NCBI GenBank assembly: GCA_031082425.1
Contig: JAVHLB010000002.1
Span: 213,784-277,783 of the forward strand
Origin: Candidatus Edwardsbacteria bacterium
GTDB lineage: Bacteria > Edwardsbacteria > AC1 > EtOH8
Length of the DNA: 64,000 nucleotides
Reading direction: 5' to 3'
Shown: positions 1 through 8,574 of the stretch, piece by piece
Layout of the letters: each line of letters begins with the position of its first letter
Position numbering within the stretch: position 1 is the stretch's first letter
Program-made: the position numbers and the translations under genes
The notes under the pieces: model-generated
Seen by the model: the letters and a program-made list of their open reading frames with translations, nothing else
Databases searched by the model: none
What the model was told of the DNA's origin: nothing

Positions 1-3
1 AAA

Positions 4-349
4 GACAATTTAGTTAATAGTTATTGGTTGTTAGTTATTCGGAAAAGATCCGTGTGAATCCCCGCCATTAGCAAGTGGTCCATATAGGCGGGCAAGCGTA
101 TATATCCGTTGAATCTGTGTGCTATGGTCCCCACTCACACATTCAACCTGCCAGGCAAGCCGGCCTTCTCAGTGTGACAGGCCTTTGTTACTTTTCTGGC
201 CCACAGAAAAGTAAATTAAGGTCCAGCCGCCTGGTTTCCGTTTCCCATGAAATGACACCCTTCGCCCGGCACCGCAGGGGCGGGTTTCAACCCCGCCGCT
301 ACATTAATCCACCCTCTCCTAATGCGTTAGGGGAGGGCAGGGTGGGGTC
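4..349. repeat. Mosaic of dispersed repeat modules downstream of the WecA-like gene
   Basis: This non-coding stretch is a chain of modules that recur elsewhere in the window. It has a TAGTTATTGGTTGTTAGTTA-type module at 4-42 (also near 1612, 16551 and 36391) and a GATCCGTGT-type module from 43. A 48-bp module at 135-182 recurs near 13736, 16079 and 19246. A hairpin module has an 11-bp stem at 188-198/204-214. A CACCGCAGGGGCGGGTTTC module lies at 264-306, and a CCCTCTCC...GGGGAGGG hairpin at 309-349. The last module ends on the stop codon of the neighbouring gene. No gene is supported here. Confidence 0.8.
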
Positions 350-1424
350 ACCCGTTGGCCCCCCTATCCAGGTCCATGTCCTCCACCTCGGGCAGGGCCG
401 GCCGGCCCGGGCCGCCGGGCTTTTCCGGGGCGAACATCCCCAGCCCGGCCATTCTCCAGGTGAAGGCCAGCCAGGCCGCGGCCAGCAGGGCCGCCTGCTG
501 CCAGGGCGGCAGGAAAAGGGCGGCATAGCCCAGGGCTGAAAAGAACAGCCCCAGGCCCCACATCATCCAGTCCACCCGCCAGACGCTGGAGGTCCTGGCC
601 TGCAGCAGGTCGTAGACGTGCCGCCGGTCGCCGGTGAAGACGTCCCTTTTGCCCAGCAGACGCCGGACGATGGCCAGCCCGGTGTCCAGGACAAAGGGCG
701 ACAGCACCAGCAGCACCGGGATGATGGTCCCCGGCCCGGTCCTGACGATGTTCAGCCCCATCCCGGCCAGGTAAAAGCCCAGCATCAGGCTGCCGCAGTC
801 GCCCATGAAGATCCGGGCCGGCGGCCGGTTGAAATGCAAAAAGCCCAGGGCCGCCCCCATGCACACCAGCTTCAGGCTGATGCCCTCGAAGGTCTGGAGC
901 TGCAGTGACAGCAGCAGCAGCCCCAGGCCGGCGGCCACCGCCATCCCGGCGGCCAGCCCGTCCATCCCGTCCATCAGGTTGAAGGCGTTGCAGCCGCCCA
1001 TCAGCACCAGCGCCGCCAGCAGGAAATCCAGCCGCTCATAGCCGGTCAGCGGGACCGCGGTCATTATCAGCACCGTCACCAGGCAGGCGGCCAGCAGCAG
1101 CACCGCCTTGACCCAGGGCTTGATCTCGCGCAGGTCGTCCAGCAGGCCCACCAGGAACACCACCATCCCGCCGATCATGTAGGCGATCATGTTCCGGGAG
1201 CCCATCAGCCCGGGATTGACCAGCATCACCGCCAGCAGGCCGGCGTAGAGCCCCATGGCTATGGCGATGCCACCGGTCCGGGCCAGATGGAACAGGTGGG
1301 TGCGGTATGACAGGCCATCCGGGACGTCCCAGGCGTTCATCCGCCGGCCCATGATCTGGGCGAAAGGCATGGCCAGCACGGTGGTGCCCAGGGCCGTCAG
1401 GAAGATGAAAAGGTATTTCAGCAT
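348..1424 (-). CDS. WecA/MraY-type polyprenyl-phosphate sugar-1-phosphate transferase (glycosyltransferase family 4)
   Basis: Predicted to transfer a sugar-1-phosphate from a UDP-sugar to undecaprenyl phosphate in the inner membrane, which starts surface glycan synthesis. The 358-residue protein is strongly hydrophobic with about ten membrane segments. It shows the family motifs: GLLDDLREI (the acidic pair binding Mg2+), NAFNLMDGMDGLAAG, and FNRPPARIFMGDCGS, followed by a basic GDRRH loop. The C-terminal tail of about 35 residues is Pro/Gly-rich and unlike the family core. It lies beyond the polysaccharide cluster, separated from it by repeats, so it is a plausible priming enzyme for that cluster. 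WecA versus another family member cannot be decided from sequence alone. Confidence 0.88.
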   Translation of the reverse strand: MLKYLFIFLTALGTTVLAMPFAQIMGRRMNAWDVPDGLSYRTHLFHLARTGGIAIAMGLYAGLLAVMLVNPGLMGSRNMIAYMIGGMVVFLVGLLDDLREIKPWVKAVLLLAACLVTVLIMTAVPLTGYERLDFLLAALVLMGGCNAFNLMDGMDGLAAGMAVAAGLGLLLLSLQLQTFEGISLKLVCMGAALGFLHFNRPPARIFMGDCGSLMLGFYLAGMGLNIVRTGPGTIIPVLLVLSPFVLDTGLAIVRRLLGKRDVFTGDRRHVYDLLQARTSSVWRVDWMMWGLGLFFSALGYAALFLPPWQQAALLAAAWLAFTWRMAGLGMFAPEKPGGPGRPALPEVEDMDLDRGANG

Positions 1425-1461
1425 CGGTCATCCGTTGGTTGATGTTTGGGGTATCCGGGGA

Positions 1462-1700
1462 CCTTTTGCCACTAAGACACTAAGACACCAAGATACTTGG
1501 ATCGTTACAGTCATTGCGATAACACTCCCTGCCGTGCAGATGAAGCAATCCTCTATATTGTCACCCCGGGGCTTTTTCACCGCCAAGACGCAAAGGACGC
1601 AAAGGACACAAAGACAATTTAGTTAATAGTTATTGGTTGTTAGTTATTCGGAAAAGATCCGTGTCAATCAGCGTTGATCTGCGTCCTATTGGCCCCCATC
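1462..1700. repeat. Repeat mosaic between the WecA-like gene and the Bro-N remnant
   Basis: The 300-bp gap holds no convincing gene. It contains two CAAAGACGCAAAGGACGC-like stretches (1463-1498, 1582-1616), a CAGTCATTGCGA...GAAGCAATCC module at 1509-1570 (also near 15975 and 18821), and the TAGTTATTGGTTGTTAG and GATCCGTGT modules at 1612-1700. The short ORF across it translates to KTQRTQRTQR-like peptides, typical of this repeat type and not a gene. Confidence 0.75.
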
Positions 1701-1701
1701 C

Positions 1702-1839
1702 TTTCAATTTCTAATATCGAAATCCTAAACAATATCAAACACCAAAGGATAAAGCAACAAACAGCCTTGAGTTTTTAATTTTGTTTTTGGTGCTTGTTTA
1801 GTAATTGGTAATTCGTATTTAGTAATTATCGCTTCTGCC
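1702..1839. repeat. Dispersed 140-bp repeat (family H), copy 1
   Basis: Shares most of its length with 2079-2223 and 18883-19025. It starts TTTCAATTTCTAATATCGAA and ends at a TAGTAATTATCGCTTCTGC-like segment. This copy replaces the 3' part of the Bro-N gene; its sequence is read as residues 77-113 of that ORF. Confidence 0.8.
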
Positions 1840-2066
1840 ATTTTCCCGTCCGGCGCCGGCATTTTTAAGTGGTGACAAATTGTCACCACTTGGCTGCCTT
1901 CATCCCTGAGACGCTGGGCCAGCTTATTCCAGTACTTTCTGGCAGCCAGATCGTCCGGCTGGTCGGTCAGCGCCTGAACCACATCCACCACCGAAAAATA
2001 CCATTCCCCTTTATAGATGGTCCTTCTTACTTTTTTACCATTAAATACTGCAATATGGTTTTCCAT
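1725..2066 (-). pseudogene. Truncated Bro-N (BRO/phage antirepressor-like) domain protein, 3' end replaced by a repeat
   Basis: The first 76 or so residues match the Bro-N domain found in phage antirepressors and DinD-like proteins (FNGKKVRRTIYKGEWYFSV, then LAARKYWNKLAQRL and LKMPAPDGKM). Family members continue with a conserved segment after the DGKM motif. Here the frame instead runs into family H repeat sequence and stops after 37 repeat-encoded residues. It therefore looks like a broken gene, although a short Bro-N-only product could still be made. It sits between two copies of the same repeat, which could have mediated loss of the missing part. Confidence 0.75.
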
Positions 2067-2078
2067 GGGCAGAGCCTC

Positions 2079-2223
2079 TTTTCAATTTCTAATATCTAAT
2101 ATCGAAATCCTAAACAATATCGAATTCCAAAGGCTAAAACACTAAACCGTCACGAGTTTTGAATTTGGCGATTGGTGCTTGTTTAGTAATTCGTAATTCG
2201 TATTTAGTAATTATCGCTTCTGC
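2079..2223. repeat. Dispersed 140-bp repeat (family H), copy 2
   Basis: Closely related to 1702-1839 and 18883-19025. Its far end overlaps the stop codon of the family 2 glycosyltransferase gene (stop at 2211-2213), so the repeat supplies the last codons of that gene. Confidence 0.8.
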
Positions 2224-3719
2224 TGTTTTGCCGCCCAGTAGGGAAGCGAGACCAGTCCCCAAATGGATCCCAGCCCGTAGGAGAAATGCAGGGTCATAAA
2301 GACGATGGGGAGCAATAGCAGGGAGCGTATCCGGTATTCCGTATTTGGTATTTGGTATTTGGTATTAAAACCCTCGTCGCTAGCTTTTGCGCCCAGCACA
2401 GTCTTAAAGTTGGAAAGTTCCAAAGTTGAATGTTCGGAGTTGATTGTTCCGGGTGCTTTAGCGTCACCGTCTTGCGTTTTACTTTCTGCTTTATGGACTT
2501 TATAAACTTTGTACTGGCGCCAACCCGCCTGCATGACAGCAATGAGCATCGTCCCAAAGTACACCCCCAACACCAATAACAGCAAACGCAGAGCTGTAAG
2601 TTGAAAGTTGAAAGTTGAAAGTTCAAAAACCTGGCTAAGGCTTGCAGCCGTTGATCCCATTAAACCTGTTGAACCTGTTGAACTTTTTAAACTTATCAAA
2701 CTTGCTATTATCAGGAACAGAATAGTCGTAACGAACAGCAGGGGGATGAAATGCCGCAGGCTCAGCGCGTAGGGCGCAATATATTTGGTATAGACCACCC
2801 ACTGGCCGTTCCGGAAGTTCTGGGACCACAGGCCCCTTAAGGTGTTCCGGCAGTAATAATAGCTTTTGATCTTGGGAGTCAGGTATATCTTGCCGGGGGC
2901 TTCTCTATCCGCAGATTGCGCAGATTTCCGCAGATCATTTTCTTCTTTTTCTGGTTTTTTGCCACCAAGACACAAAGGCACAAAGTTTTTTTCCTTTAAC
3001 TCATTCTCGTCATTCTGAGGCGAACTACCTGCCTTACTATCCGAAGAATCTGGTCCTTCTTTCAACTTTAAACTTTCAACTTTAAACTGATCTCTCTGTC
3101 CGCTGTCCGCTGTCCGCTTTATTATTCCTTTTCTTATTCTGGCATTAAACTCTATGTCCTGGTTCCTGGTCAGCCGGGTGTCGTACCGGCCGTACTTGGC
3201 AAAGGTCTCCTTGGGGTAGCAACCGAAAGTAACCGTATCGGCAAATCCTTCAAAATTGCCCATACGAAAGGCACCGCCGCCCAGACCAAATGCGGAATTA
3301 TGTGATATTAGGATCGCATCGCCGATTGCTGTGCCGTTGCTAATATTGATTGCCGGGCCACCCACGTTGTCGGCCTTGGTCTGTTCCAGGTATTTTACGC
3401 AGTTGGAGACGTAATCCGGGGCCATCACGGCGTGGCCGTCGAAGCGCAGTATTATATCGCCCTTGGCCGCGGCTATACCCAGGTTCATGGCATGGGGCAC
3501 GGTACGGGCAGGATTGTCAATCAAATGAATTCTGAATTCTGAATTCTGAATTCTGAATTCCTCTATTTTTAGCGCCGTGCTGTCGTTTGACCGGCCGTCC
3601 ACTATCAGCAGTTCCATCAGGTCCTTGGGGTAGTCCTGGGCGGCGATGGAGCGCAGGCAGGGAATGATGTAGTTTGCTTCGTTGCGGACGGGGAGGATTA
3701 TGGAAACAAATGGCTGCAT
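2211..3719 (-). CDS. Family 2 glycosyltransferase (ExoA-like) with several in-frame repeat-derived insertions
   Basis: The N-terminus is a GT-A fold glycosyltransferase (MQPFVSIILPVRNEANYI, VDGRSNDST, the FDGH acidic motif near residue 93, TRNQDIEFNARI near 188) resembling succinoglycan-type ExoA enzymes. Three membrane segments follow, near 318-340, 372-397 and 460-485. Low-complexity sequence interrupts the fold at residues 54-65, about 199-279, about 339-375 and about 411-463. These segments are translations of dispersed repeats found elsewhere between genes, yet all keep the frame open over 502 codons. Core sequence resumes sensibly after each one. It is last of the cluster's glycosyltransferases in transcription order. 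Whether the product is functional is unknown; the coding call itself is secure. Confidence 0.8.
   Translation of the reverse strand: MQPFVSIILPVRNEANYIIPCLRSIAAQDYPKDLMELLIVDGRSNDSTALKIEEFRIQNSEFRIHLIDNPARTVPHAMNLGIAAAKGDIILRFDGHAVMAPDYVSNCVKYLEQTKADNVGGPAINISNGTAIGDAILISHNSAFGLGGGAFRMGNFEGFADTVTFGCYPKETFAKYGRYDTRLTRNQDIEFNARIRKGIIKRTADSGQRDQFKVESLKLKEGPDSSDSKAGSSPQNDENELKEKNFVPLCLGGKKPEKEENDLRKSAQSADREAPGKIYLTPKIKSYYYCRNTLRGLWSQNFRNGQWVVYTKYIAPYALSLRHFIPLLFVTTILFLIIASLISLKSSTGSTGLMGSTAASLSQVFELSTFNFQLTALRLLLLVLGVYFGTMLIAVMQAGWRQYKVYKVHKAESKTQDGDAKAPGTINSEHSTLELSNFKTVLGAKASDEGFNTKYQIPNTEYRIRSLLLLPIVFMTLHFSYGLGSIWGLVSLPYWAAKQQKR
2333..2705. repeat. Repeat-derived segments inside the glycosyltransferase gene (3' part)
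   Basis: Contains a GGTATTTGGTATTTGGTATT tandem run (2333-2367), AAGTTGGAAAGTTCCAAAGTT-like sequence (2402-2450), an AGTTGAAAGTTGAAAGTT run (2596-2630) and ACCTGTTGAACCTGTTGAAC (near 2662-2685). All are read in frame. Similar TTTAAACTTT-type strings occur in non-coding DNA near 13605, 14748 and 19430. Confidence 0.75.
2886..3125. repeat. Repeat-derived insertion in the middle of the glycosyltransferase gene
   Basis: An 80-codon stretch combines a CGCAGATTGCGCAGATTTCC module (about 2909-2933), a CCACCAAGACACAAAGGC module (2962-2986, the same family as the intergenic CAAAGACGCAAAGG repeats), CAACTTTAAACTTTCAAC (about 3063-3085) and a CTGTCCG tandem (about 3096-3118). It separates conserved glycosyltransferase blocks. 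Confidence 0.75.
3526..3560. repeat. GAATTCT heptanucleotide tandem repeat inside the glycosyltransferase gene
   Basis: Five copies of the 7-bp unit GAATTCT encode the EFRIQNSEFRI segment at about residues 54-65, between two conserved strands of the GT-A domain. The total keeps the frame. Confidence 0.85.
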
Positions 3720-3820
3720 TATATTTTTGACAGGATTAACATGATTTTTACATTACTTATGGGCAAACAATAACATTTTGAACTTATAAAACCTTTACAA
3801 CCTTTCAAACCTATTATGAC

Positions 3821-4801
3821 TTACTTGCCTTTCATCACATCTTCCACGGCCTTAAGCAATGCTTCCTTCCTCTTTTCCAGAGGAAACACATCAATGATCC
3901 TTTGCCTTGCCTTTAAACCATAACCGTCCGGCAGGGCCAGGGCTTTTTTCACGGCCACGGCCACGGCCTCCGGGGTTTGTTCTTCGATGTAGATGCCGGT
4001 ATCGCCCGCCACTTCGGGCAGGGCCGCCCGCCGGGATACTACCGGGATACAGCCACCCAGCATGGCCTCGGCCACGGAACAGCCGAAGGATTCGTGATAT
4101 GAGGCCTGGACGTATACCTTGGCCTTGGCATACCGGTTATCAAGTTCAGGGCCGTACAACCCGCCGGTAAAAATAATATTTGGCGGGGCGTTCTTTTTTA
4201 ATTCTTCCAGGCTGCCGTCATTGCAGGGACCAATCAGGTAATATTTTATATCCGGCAATAAGGAAGCTGATCGGACAAACAGCTTAAGACCTTTTTTAAT
4301 TACAGTTTCCCTGGTAATTCGGCCGACGGTTATTACGGCATTATCTCTGGGGTTTTGGGGCAACGGTTCTTGGCCGAAACCGTGGTAAAGGCATTTAACC
4401 TTGTTTTCATCGGCCCCGGTATTTTTTATGGTTTCTGAACGATTGAACTCCGAAACTGATAGGACCAGGTCGCAATGCTTAAAGACATAATCCGGGCACC
4501 AACTTTTCCACCATTTTGTATATAGGCCGTAGCCTATGGCCGGTTCATTGGCCACGTCGTCGCCGCCGGCGACAACGATTGATCTTTTATTTAGCAGCCG
4601 GGCAAATATAACAGCCCAAAACGCCGGCATTTTCCCGAACCAGCAGAAGACCAGGTCACTACCATAAACAGCTTTTAAGACATTTAGCCTGGGCAAGAAA
4701 GAAGTTACTTCGACATTCTTTACCTGGTATGCGCCAGATAATATTTTAATGTCCTTCTCCACGAAAGACATCATTTTTTGGTGGACAAAACAGATACGCA
4801 T
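3821..4801 (-). CDS. Family 4-type glycosyltransferase (GT-B fold)
   Basis: 326 residues with the C-terminal domain of retaining GT-B enzymes: VGRITRE, the GGLYGPELDNRYAKA segment, and YHESFGCSVAEAMLGGC, which contains the E-x7-E nucleotide-sugar motif. The N-terminal acceptor domain (MRICFVHQKMM...) is short. Cytoplasmic, acting on lipid-linked surface glycan intermediates; donor and acceptor cannot be told. It is separated by only 6 bp from the next glycosyltransferase upstream, so it is part of the same operon. Confidence 0.88.
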   Translation of the reverse strand: MRICFVHQKMMSFVEKDIKILSGAYQVKNVEVTSFLPRLNVLKAVYGSDLVFCWFGKMPAFWAVIFARLLNKRSIVVAGGDDVANEPAIGYGLYTKWWKSWCPDYVFKHCDLVLSVSEFNRSETIKNTGADENKVKCLYHGFGQEPLPQNPRDNAVITVGRITRETVIKKGLKLFVRSASLLPDIKYYLIGPCNDGSLEELKKNAPPNIIFTGGLYGPELDNRYAKAKVYVQASYHESFGCSVAEAMLGGCIPVVSRRAALPEVAGDTGIYIEEQTPEAVAVAVKKALALPDGYGLKARQRIIDVFPLEKRKEALLKAVEDVMKGK

Positions 4802-4807
4802 ATAATA

Positions 4808-5998
4808 TTAAATGATCTTATCCAATGAGGCAATTATCTTTGCCGCCCTTTGTTCCCAACCGTTTTCTCTGGCATATTTTTTCCGGCCGGCCCGCAACAA
4901 CACACTGTCTTGATCAAGGACCTTTTCAATGGCGGTTATAAATGCCTCGGGTGTGTCCGCTGTTTCCACCCATTCGCTGTATTTTCCCATCTCGGGCAAC
5001 GAAGTGGTGACCACCGGCAGGCCCATGGCCATGTATTCGTGGAATTTATTGGGGTCAACATATTGGTTGAACCCGCAATCCAGCCGGTACGGTATTATCC
5101 CCACATCAAACAGCTTCAGATAACTTGGCAGCACTGTCCAATCAAGCCAGCCGGTCATGACCACATTTGGCATATTTTGCATTATTTTAAAGGCCGGATC
5201 ATTCTTAAGTTTTACACTTTGCACCGGGCCGGCCAGCATAAAGGTCCATTCCTTCTTTATCTCGGCCAGCCTGGATATAAGCAATATATCCAAACCTTCA
5301 TGGATGGTGCCCAGATAACCTATGACCGGTTTTTTGATTTTATCGGCCAGAGCACCACTTATGTCTTCTGCGGTTCCAACGTTTGAGAAATATTCATAAT
5401 CGGCAGAATTAGGCAGGCATTGCACCTTGGCCTTGAATTCGTCAAGTTCACCGGCTAGATTTACAGAGGTGGTTATTATCAGGTCAGCCCTTTCTGCCAG
5501 TTTTCGGTCCAGCCCGGCAACTAAACTTGCCAGATCAGTATTCAAGACCACAGAATAATCATATTTATCGTATCTCTCATAGACAACTTTGCGGTCATGG
5601 GGTAGGTCCATTTCCATAAAGTGATATGGGTGAGATACCCACCAGGCAGTTTCTTTTGGGGAAAGACTATGTTCGTTTAATAACCTTTCTATCTGCTTGC
5701 GGTAGATCTTTCTTTGGTAACTATGGAACCCTGGCAACCGCCTGGCAATTAGCGGATGAACGAATAGCTTTGGCCTATATACTGTTATATTAGCGGCTGG
5801 TTTTATGGTCTGGCCGGTGAAGATCTGCATCCATCTTTTGGGGTTGCTGAACAGGTCGGACACAGCAAAGATCGGGCGATTTAAGCAAATAATCTGTCCG
5901 CCTCTTGGGGCCAGCTGACGCGCCAACTCCCGAAACATACTGGCCCGGTAGGATACTTCCCAGTCGGGCGAAAGGGAAACCACAAGATTTTTAATCAC
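4808..5998 (-). CDS. Glycosyltransferase, GT-B fold
   Basis: 396 residues resembling glycosyl transferases group 1. It has IGYLGTIHEG in the second Rossmann domain, the WLDWTVLPSYLKLFDVGIIPY segment, and a donor-site stretch NKFHEYMAMGLPVVTTSLPE. It starts with GTG at 5998, and this start overlaps the stop of the upstream acyltransferase gene (GTGA at 5995-5998), so the two are translationally coupled. Likely adds a sugar in the cluster's repeat unit; the sugar is not predictable. Confidence 0.87.
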   Translation of the reverse strand: MIKNLVVSLSPDWEVSYRASMFRELARQLAPRGGQIICLNRPIFAVSDLFSNPKRWMQIFTGQTIKPAANITVYRPKLFVHPLIARRLPGFHSYQRKIYRKQIERLLNEHSLSPKETAWWVSHPYHFMEMDLPHDRKVVYERYDKYDYSVVLNTDLASLVAGLDRKLAERADLIITTSVNLAGELDEFKAKVQCLPNSADYEYFSNVGTAEDISGALADKIKKPVIGYLGTIHEGLDILLISRLAEIKKEWTFMLAGPVQSVKLKNDPAFKIMQNMPNVVMTGWLDWTVLPSYLKLFDVGIIPYRLDCGFNQYVDPNKFHEYMAMGLPVVTTSLPEMGKYSEWVETADTPEAFITAIEKVLDQDSVLLRAGRKKYARENGWEQRAAKIIASLDKII

Positions 5999-6543
5999 TG
6001 GAAAGGCAATATATATTCTAAGTTATATTTTAAATCCCGGCTGCGGGTGCCTATTTGCTTGGCCGGCATACCGGCAACGATAGCATATTCCGGCACGTCT
6101 TTTGTTACCACCGCACCGGCTGCCACTACTGCACCTTCGCCTATTTTTACGCCCGGTAGTATTACCGCCGCAGAGGATACCCAGACGAAATCCTCTATTG
6201 TTACCGGCTTCTTTTCGGTGTTGAACATGGGATCATTCGGCATGTGCTGCCAGGTGAATATTTTTACATAGGGCGAGATATTAACATTATCACCCAATGT
6301 TAACCCGGCTCTGAAATCCAAATGGCAATGATGGTTAATTACGCTGTTTTTTCCCATTACCAGCTTGCCAGGTTGTTTAAAATCAAAATGACAGCATCTT
6401 TGTATCACTGAACGGGGGCCAAACTTTGCCCTTAGCACAAAAATATATGCTATACGGCGGACTATCCAGAAAGGACAGGTATTTACGAATTGATTGATAA
6501 CGTACATGCCAAAATAAAACATGTAGGCTTTTATTATTTTCAT
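5995..6543 (-). CDS. Hexapeptide-repeat (left-handed beta helix) acyltransferase, WcaF/CatB-like
   Basis: The C-terminal two-thirds carries hexapeptide repeats (VMGKNSVINHHC, LTLGDNVNISPYV, VWVSSAAVILPGVKIGEGAVVAAGAVVTKDVP) and ends in the family signature IVAGMPAKQIG. This points to an acetyl- or acyl-CoA-dependent O-acetyltransferase decorating the polysaccharide. I place the start at 6543 (MKIIKAYMF), not at the longer in-frame 6579, because it forms an ATGA overlap with the upstream glycosyltransferase stop. That gives 182 residues, normal for the family. The N-terminal 40 residues are hydrophobic and may contact the membrane. Confidence 0.87.
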   Translation of the reverse strand: MKIIKAYMFYFGMYVINQFVNTCPFWIVRRIAYIFVLRAKFGPRSVIQRCCHFDFKQPGKLVMGKNSVINHHCHLDFRAGLTLGDNVNISPYVKIFTWQHMPNDPMFNTEKKPVTIEDFVWVSSAAVILPGVKIGEGAVVAAGAVVTKDVPEYAIVAGMPAKQIGTRSRDLKYNLEYILPFQ

Positions 6544-7679
6544 AAATATTCCCCGATCTGTTTTACCCGGTTGTCCCATGTTTGGGTCAAACCAAATTCT
6601 TTTCTTTTCATCTTAGTGGGATCATCTTCTTTAAGGGCCTTTTCTATGGCATCAATGAACTGATCCTTGTTTTCCGCCAGATACACATAATCCTTATACG
6701 GTCTCACCCCGGTCAGGTTCTGGCTTACTATTGGTTTGCCGGTAGCCATATAATCAAATAATTTTATGGGGCTTTCGCTGTCAACGAGTTTGTTGGACAA
6801 ATGCGGCAATAAACAAACGTCAAATGAAGCAATGATGCCAGGCATTTGCTTATATTCCTTCCCATCGATAAAATATACGTTTTGGGGCCAGTCGATCTGA
6901 GCATCCAAGCTGTTGTTTCCGACAAGAACAATGCTCCAATCGGGCCTTGCTTGGGCAATGCTTTTGATAAGATCCACATCCAATCGGTAATTAATACTGC
7001 CGACATAACCCAATACCGGTCTGGGTATTCCCTTCAGTGCATCATTTGCATCACCGGCAGTAAAAGAAAATACCTTTTCGTCTACTGCGTTGGGTATTAC
7101 TATAATATTTTTATTTAATGGGGACTTAACATCTCTTAGATGATCTGTTTGAACAAATACCTGATCCGCCTTTTGGGTCAGCAGGCCATCCCATTCAACT
7201 ATATTGCTTTTGATCTTATGCCAATTAGTGAATTCGCTGAATTGCTCGCTGCAATCATATATTAGTTTATAATTGCCAAAATATTTCAGCCATAAGGCAT
7301 CGAAAGGCAGACTGGACCAGTATATGTCCGGCTTAAACCCTTTGGGTAGTTTAGAAATTATGCTATAAGCTACTATTGTTGCATTTAAACTTACTAATGC
7401 CTTGGGTGTAAAAAATGGCAAGAAAGAAAAGGGTGTGATAATTGTAACCTTACCATGATCAAAGGAAAAACCCGACTTTAAAACCCTGGACCATCTTTGG
7501 GCCGATTCTTTGTCCGCCCGGCCCACCAAGTATTTGATGAACGAAGTGCCGCTTAACGGCAATTCGATATAATACAGCTTTTTGATTTCCGTCAATCTGG
7601 ATAGCCTAAAGGCTATCTGCTGGCGACGGCGACACTTATCGTCCCAACTGTCAGCAAAATATAGTATTCGTTTTGGCAT
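6540..7679 (-). CDS. Glycosyltransferase, GT-B fold
   Basis: 379 residues beginning MPKRILYFADSWDD. It has the GT-B second-domain elements VLGYVGSINYRLD, FDVCLLPHLSN and ESPIKLFDYMATGKPIVSQ (donor binding). The gene abuts the methyltransferase stop upstream with no gap and overlaps the acyltransferase start downstream by 4 bp. Codon use is AT-rich compared with the chromosome core. Substrate unknown. Confidence 0.87.
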   Translation of the reverse strand: MPKRILYFADSWDDKCRRRQQIAFRLSRLTEIKKLYYIELPLSGTSFIKYLVGRADKESAQRWSRVLKSGFSFDHGKVTIITPFSFLPFFTPKALVSLNATIVAYSIISKLPKGFKPDIYWSSLPFDALWLKYFGNYKLIYDCSEQFSEFTNWHKIKSNIVEWDGLLTQKADQVFVQTDHLRDVKSPLNKNIIVIPNAVDEKVFSFTAGDANDALKGIPRPVLGYVGSINYRLDVDLIKSIAQARPDWSIVLVGNNSLDAQIDWPQNVYFIDGKEYKQMPGIIASFDVCLLPHLSNKLVDSESPIKLFDYMATGKPIVSQNLTGVRPYKDYVYLAENKDQFIDAIEKALKEDDPTKMKRKEFGLTQTWDNRVKQIGEYL

Positions 7680-8534
7680 CTACCTACAACCAATAATACC
7701 TTTCCCCGGCATCTTAACAAACTCTTTCAGTGTATTTTTATTTTTTGCACCAACCACAATAATATTATCTCTAAATATCCACTTTGCAAATGGGACACTT
7801 TCTAACACAAATATTATTGTTCTATTAATTATTGAAAGATTGGTTATATTGCTTCGTCTTACCACATAAACATTTGTATAAAAACCAACCGACCGTAGAT
7901 CTTTTTTCAAAGATATAGGATTTTTAATATTTACGTGCCCGGCCTCATATTCCTCAGCTTGTCGTTCTTTTACACTTTTCAATTTTTTCCGTTGAAGCAC
8001 TTGCCGAATATTGCGTGTCGCCATATATGCATACTTTTGCAGCCACTCATTGGGGTGTGTACCTATTACAATCACGCCATCTTCTTTTAAAATACTATAC
8101 GATTGCTTTAAGCATTCCAACCATTGCCATTGATACAAATGTTCCACATTGGCCCAACTCATAATTCTATCAAATAACATTGTCCCAAAGGGCATAGACT
8201 CCGCACATGCCTGTACTATCATAAATCTATTTTTGACGTCTTGGTTATAAAACTCTAAACATTCTTTCGCTTTTCTTATGGCCTCATAAGCATAGTCTAA
8301 TCCAACGGCATATACACCCTTATTGGCTAAATACATAACTAATTCACCACGGCCACAACCTATATCAAGTGCTTTCATACCTGGCAATATTTTAACTTTG
8401 CACAAATCATCCAGCCGACAGGCCAGCAATTCAGTCCCTCTGCTCTTATAAAAATAATCGTAATTGCCAGGGGCCATCTGTTTAAAATAGTTTTCATCAT
8501 ATTTATTTTGCTCAAAATACTCTTTTCTTACCAT
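7680..8534 (-). CDS. Class I SAM-dependent methyltransferase
   Basis: 284 residues with the SAM-binding motif I ALDIGCGRGELVMYLA and the acidic ribose-binding strand VYAVGLDYAYEAI, then motif IV-like FDRIMSWANVEHLYQW. The N-terminus carries a YDYFYKSRGTELLACR segment seen in polysaccharide-associated methyltransferases. Probably methylates a sugar or the glycan end; the target is inferred only from the cluster. AT-rich, with gaps of 40 bp to the upstream and 0 bp to the downstream gene. Confidence 0.85.
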   Translation of the reverse strand: MVRKEYFEQNKYDENYFKQMAPGNYDYFYKSRGTELLACRLDDLCKVKILPGMKALDIGCGRGELVMYLANKGVYAVGLDYAYEAIRKAKECLEFYNQDVKNRFMIVQACAESMPFGTMLFDRIMSWANVEHLYQWQWLECLKQSYSILKEDGVIVIGTHPNEWLQKYAYMATRNIRQVLQRKKLKSVKERQAEEYEAGHVNIKNPISLKKDLRSVGFYTNVYVVRRSNITNLSIINRTIIFVLESVPFAKWIFRDNIIVVGAKNKNTLKEFVKMPGKGIIGCR

Positions 8535-8574
8535 TTAAACCTCATAATATACTTCCAGTTATTGCTCTTATACT

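Noticed and set aside
1255..1626. Plus-strand ORF with a KTQRTQRTQR end
   Set aside because: It is antisense to the WecA-like gene and then reads the CAAAGACGCAAAGG repeats, a well-known source of false genes.
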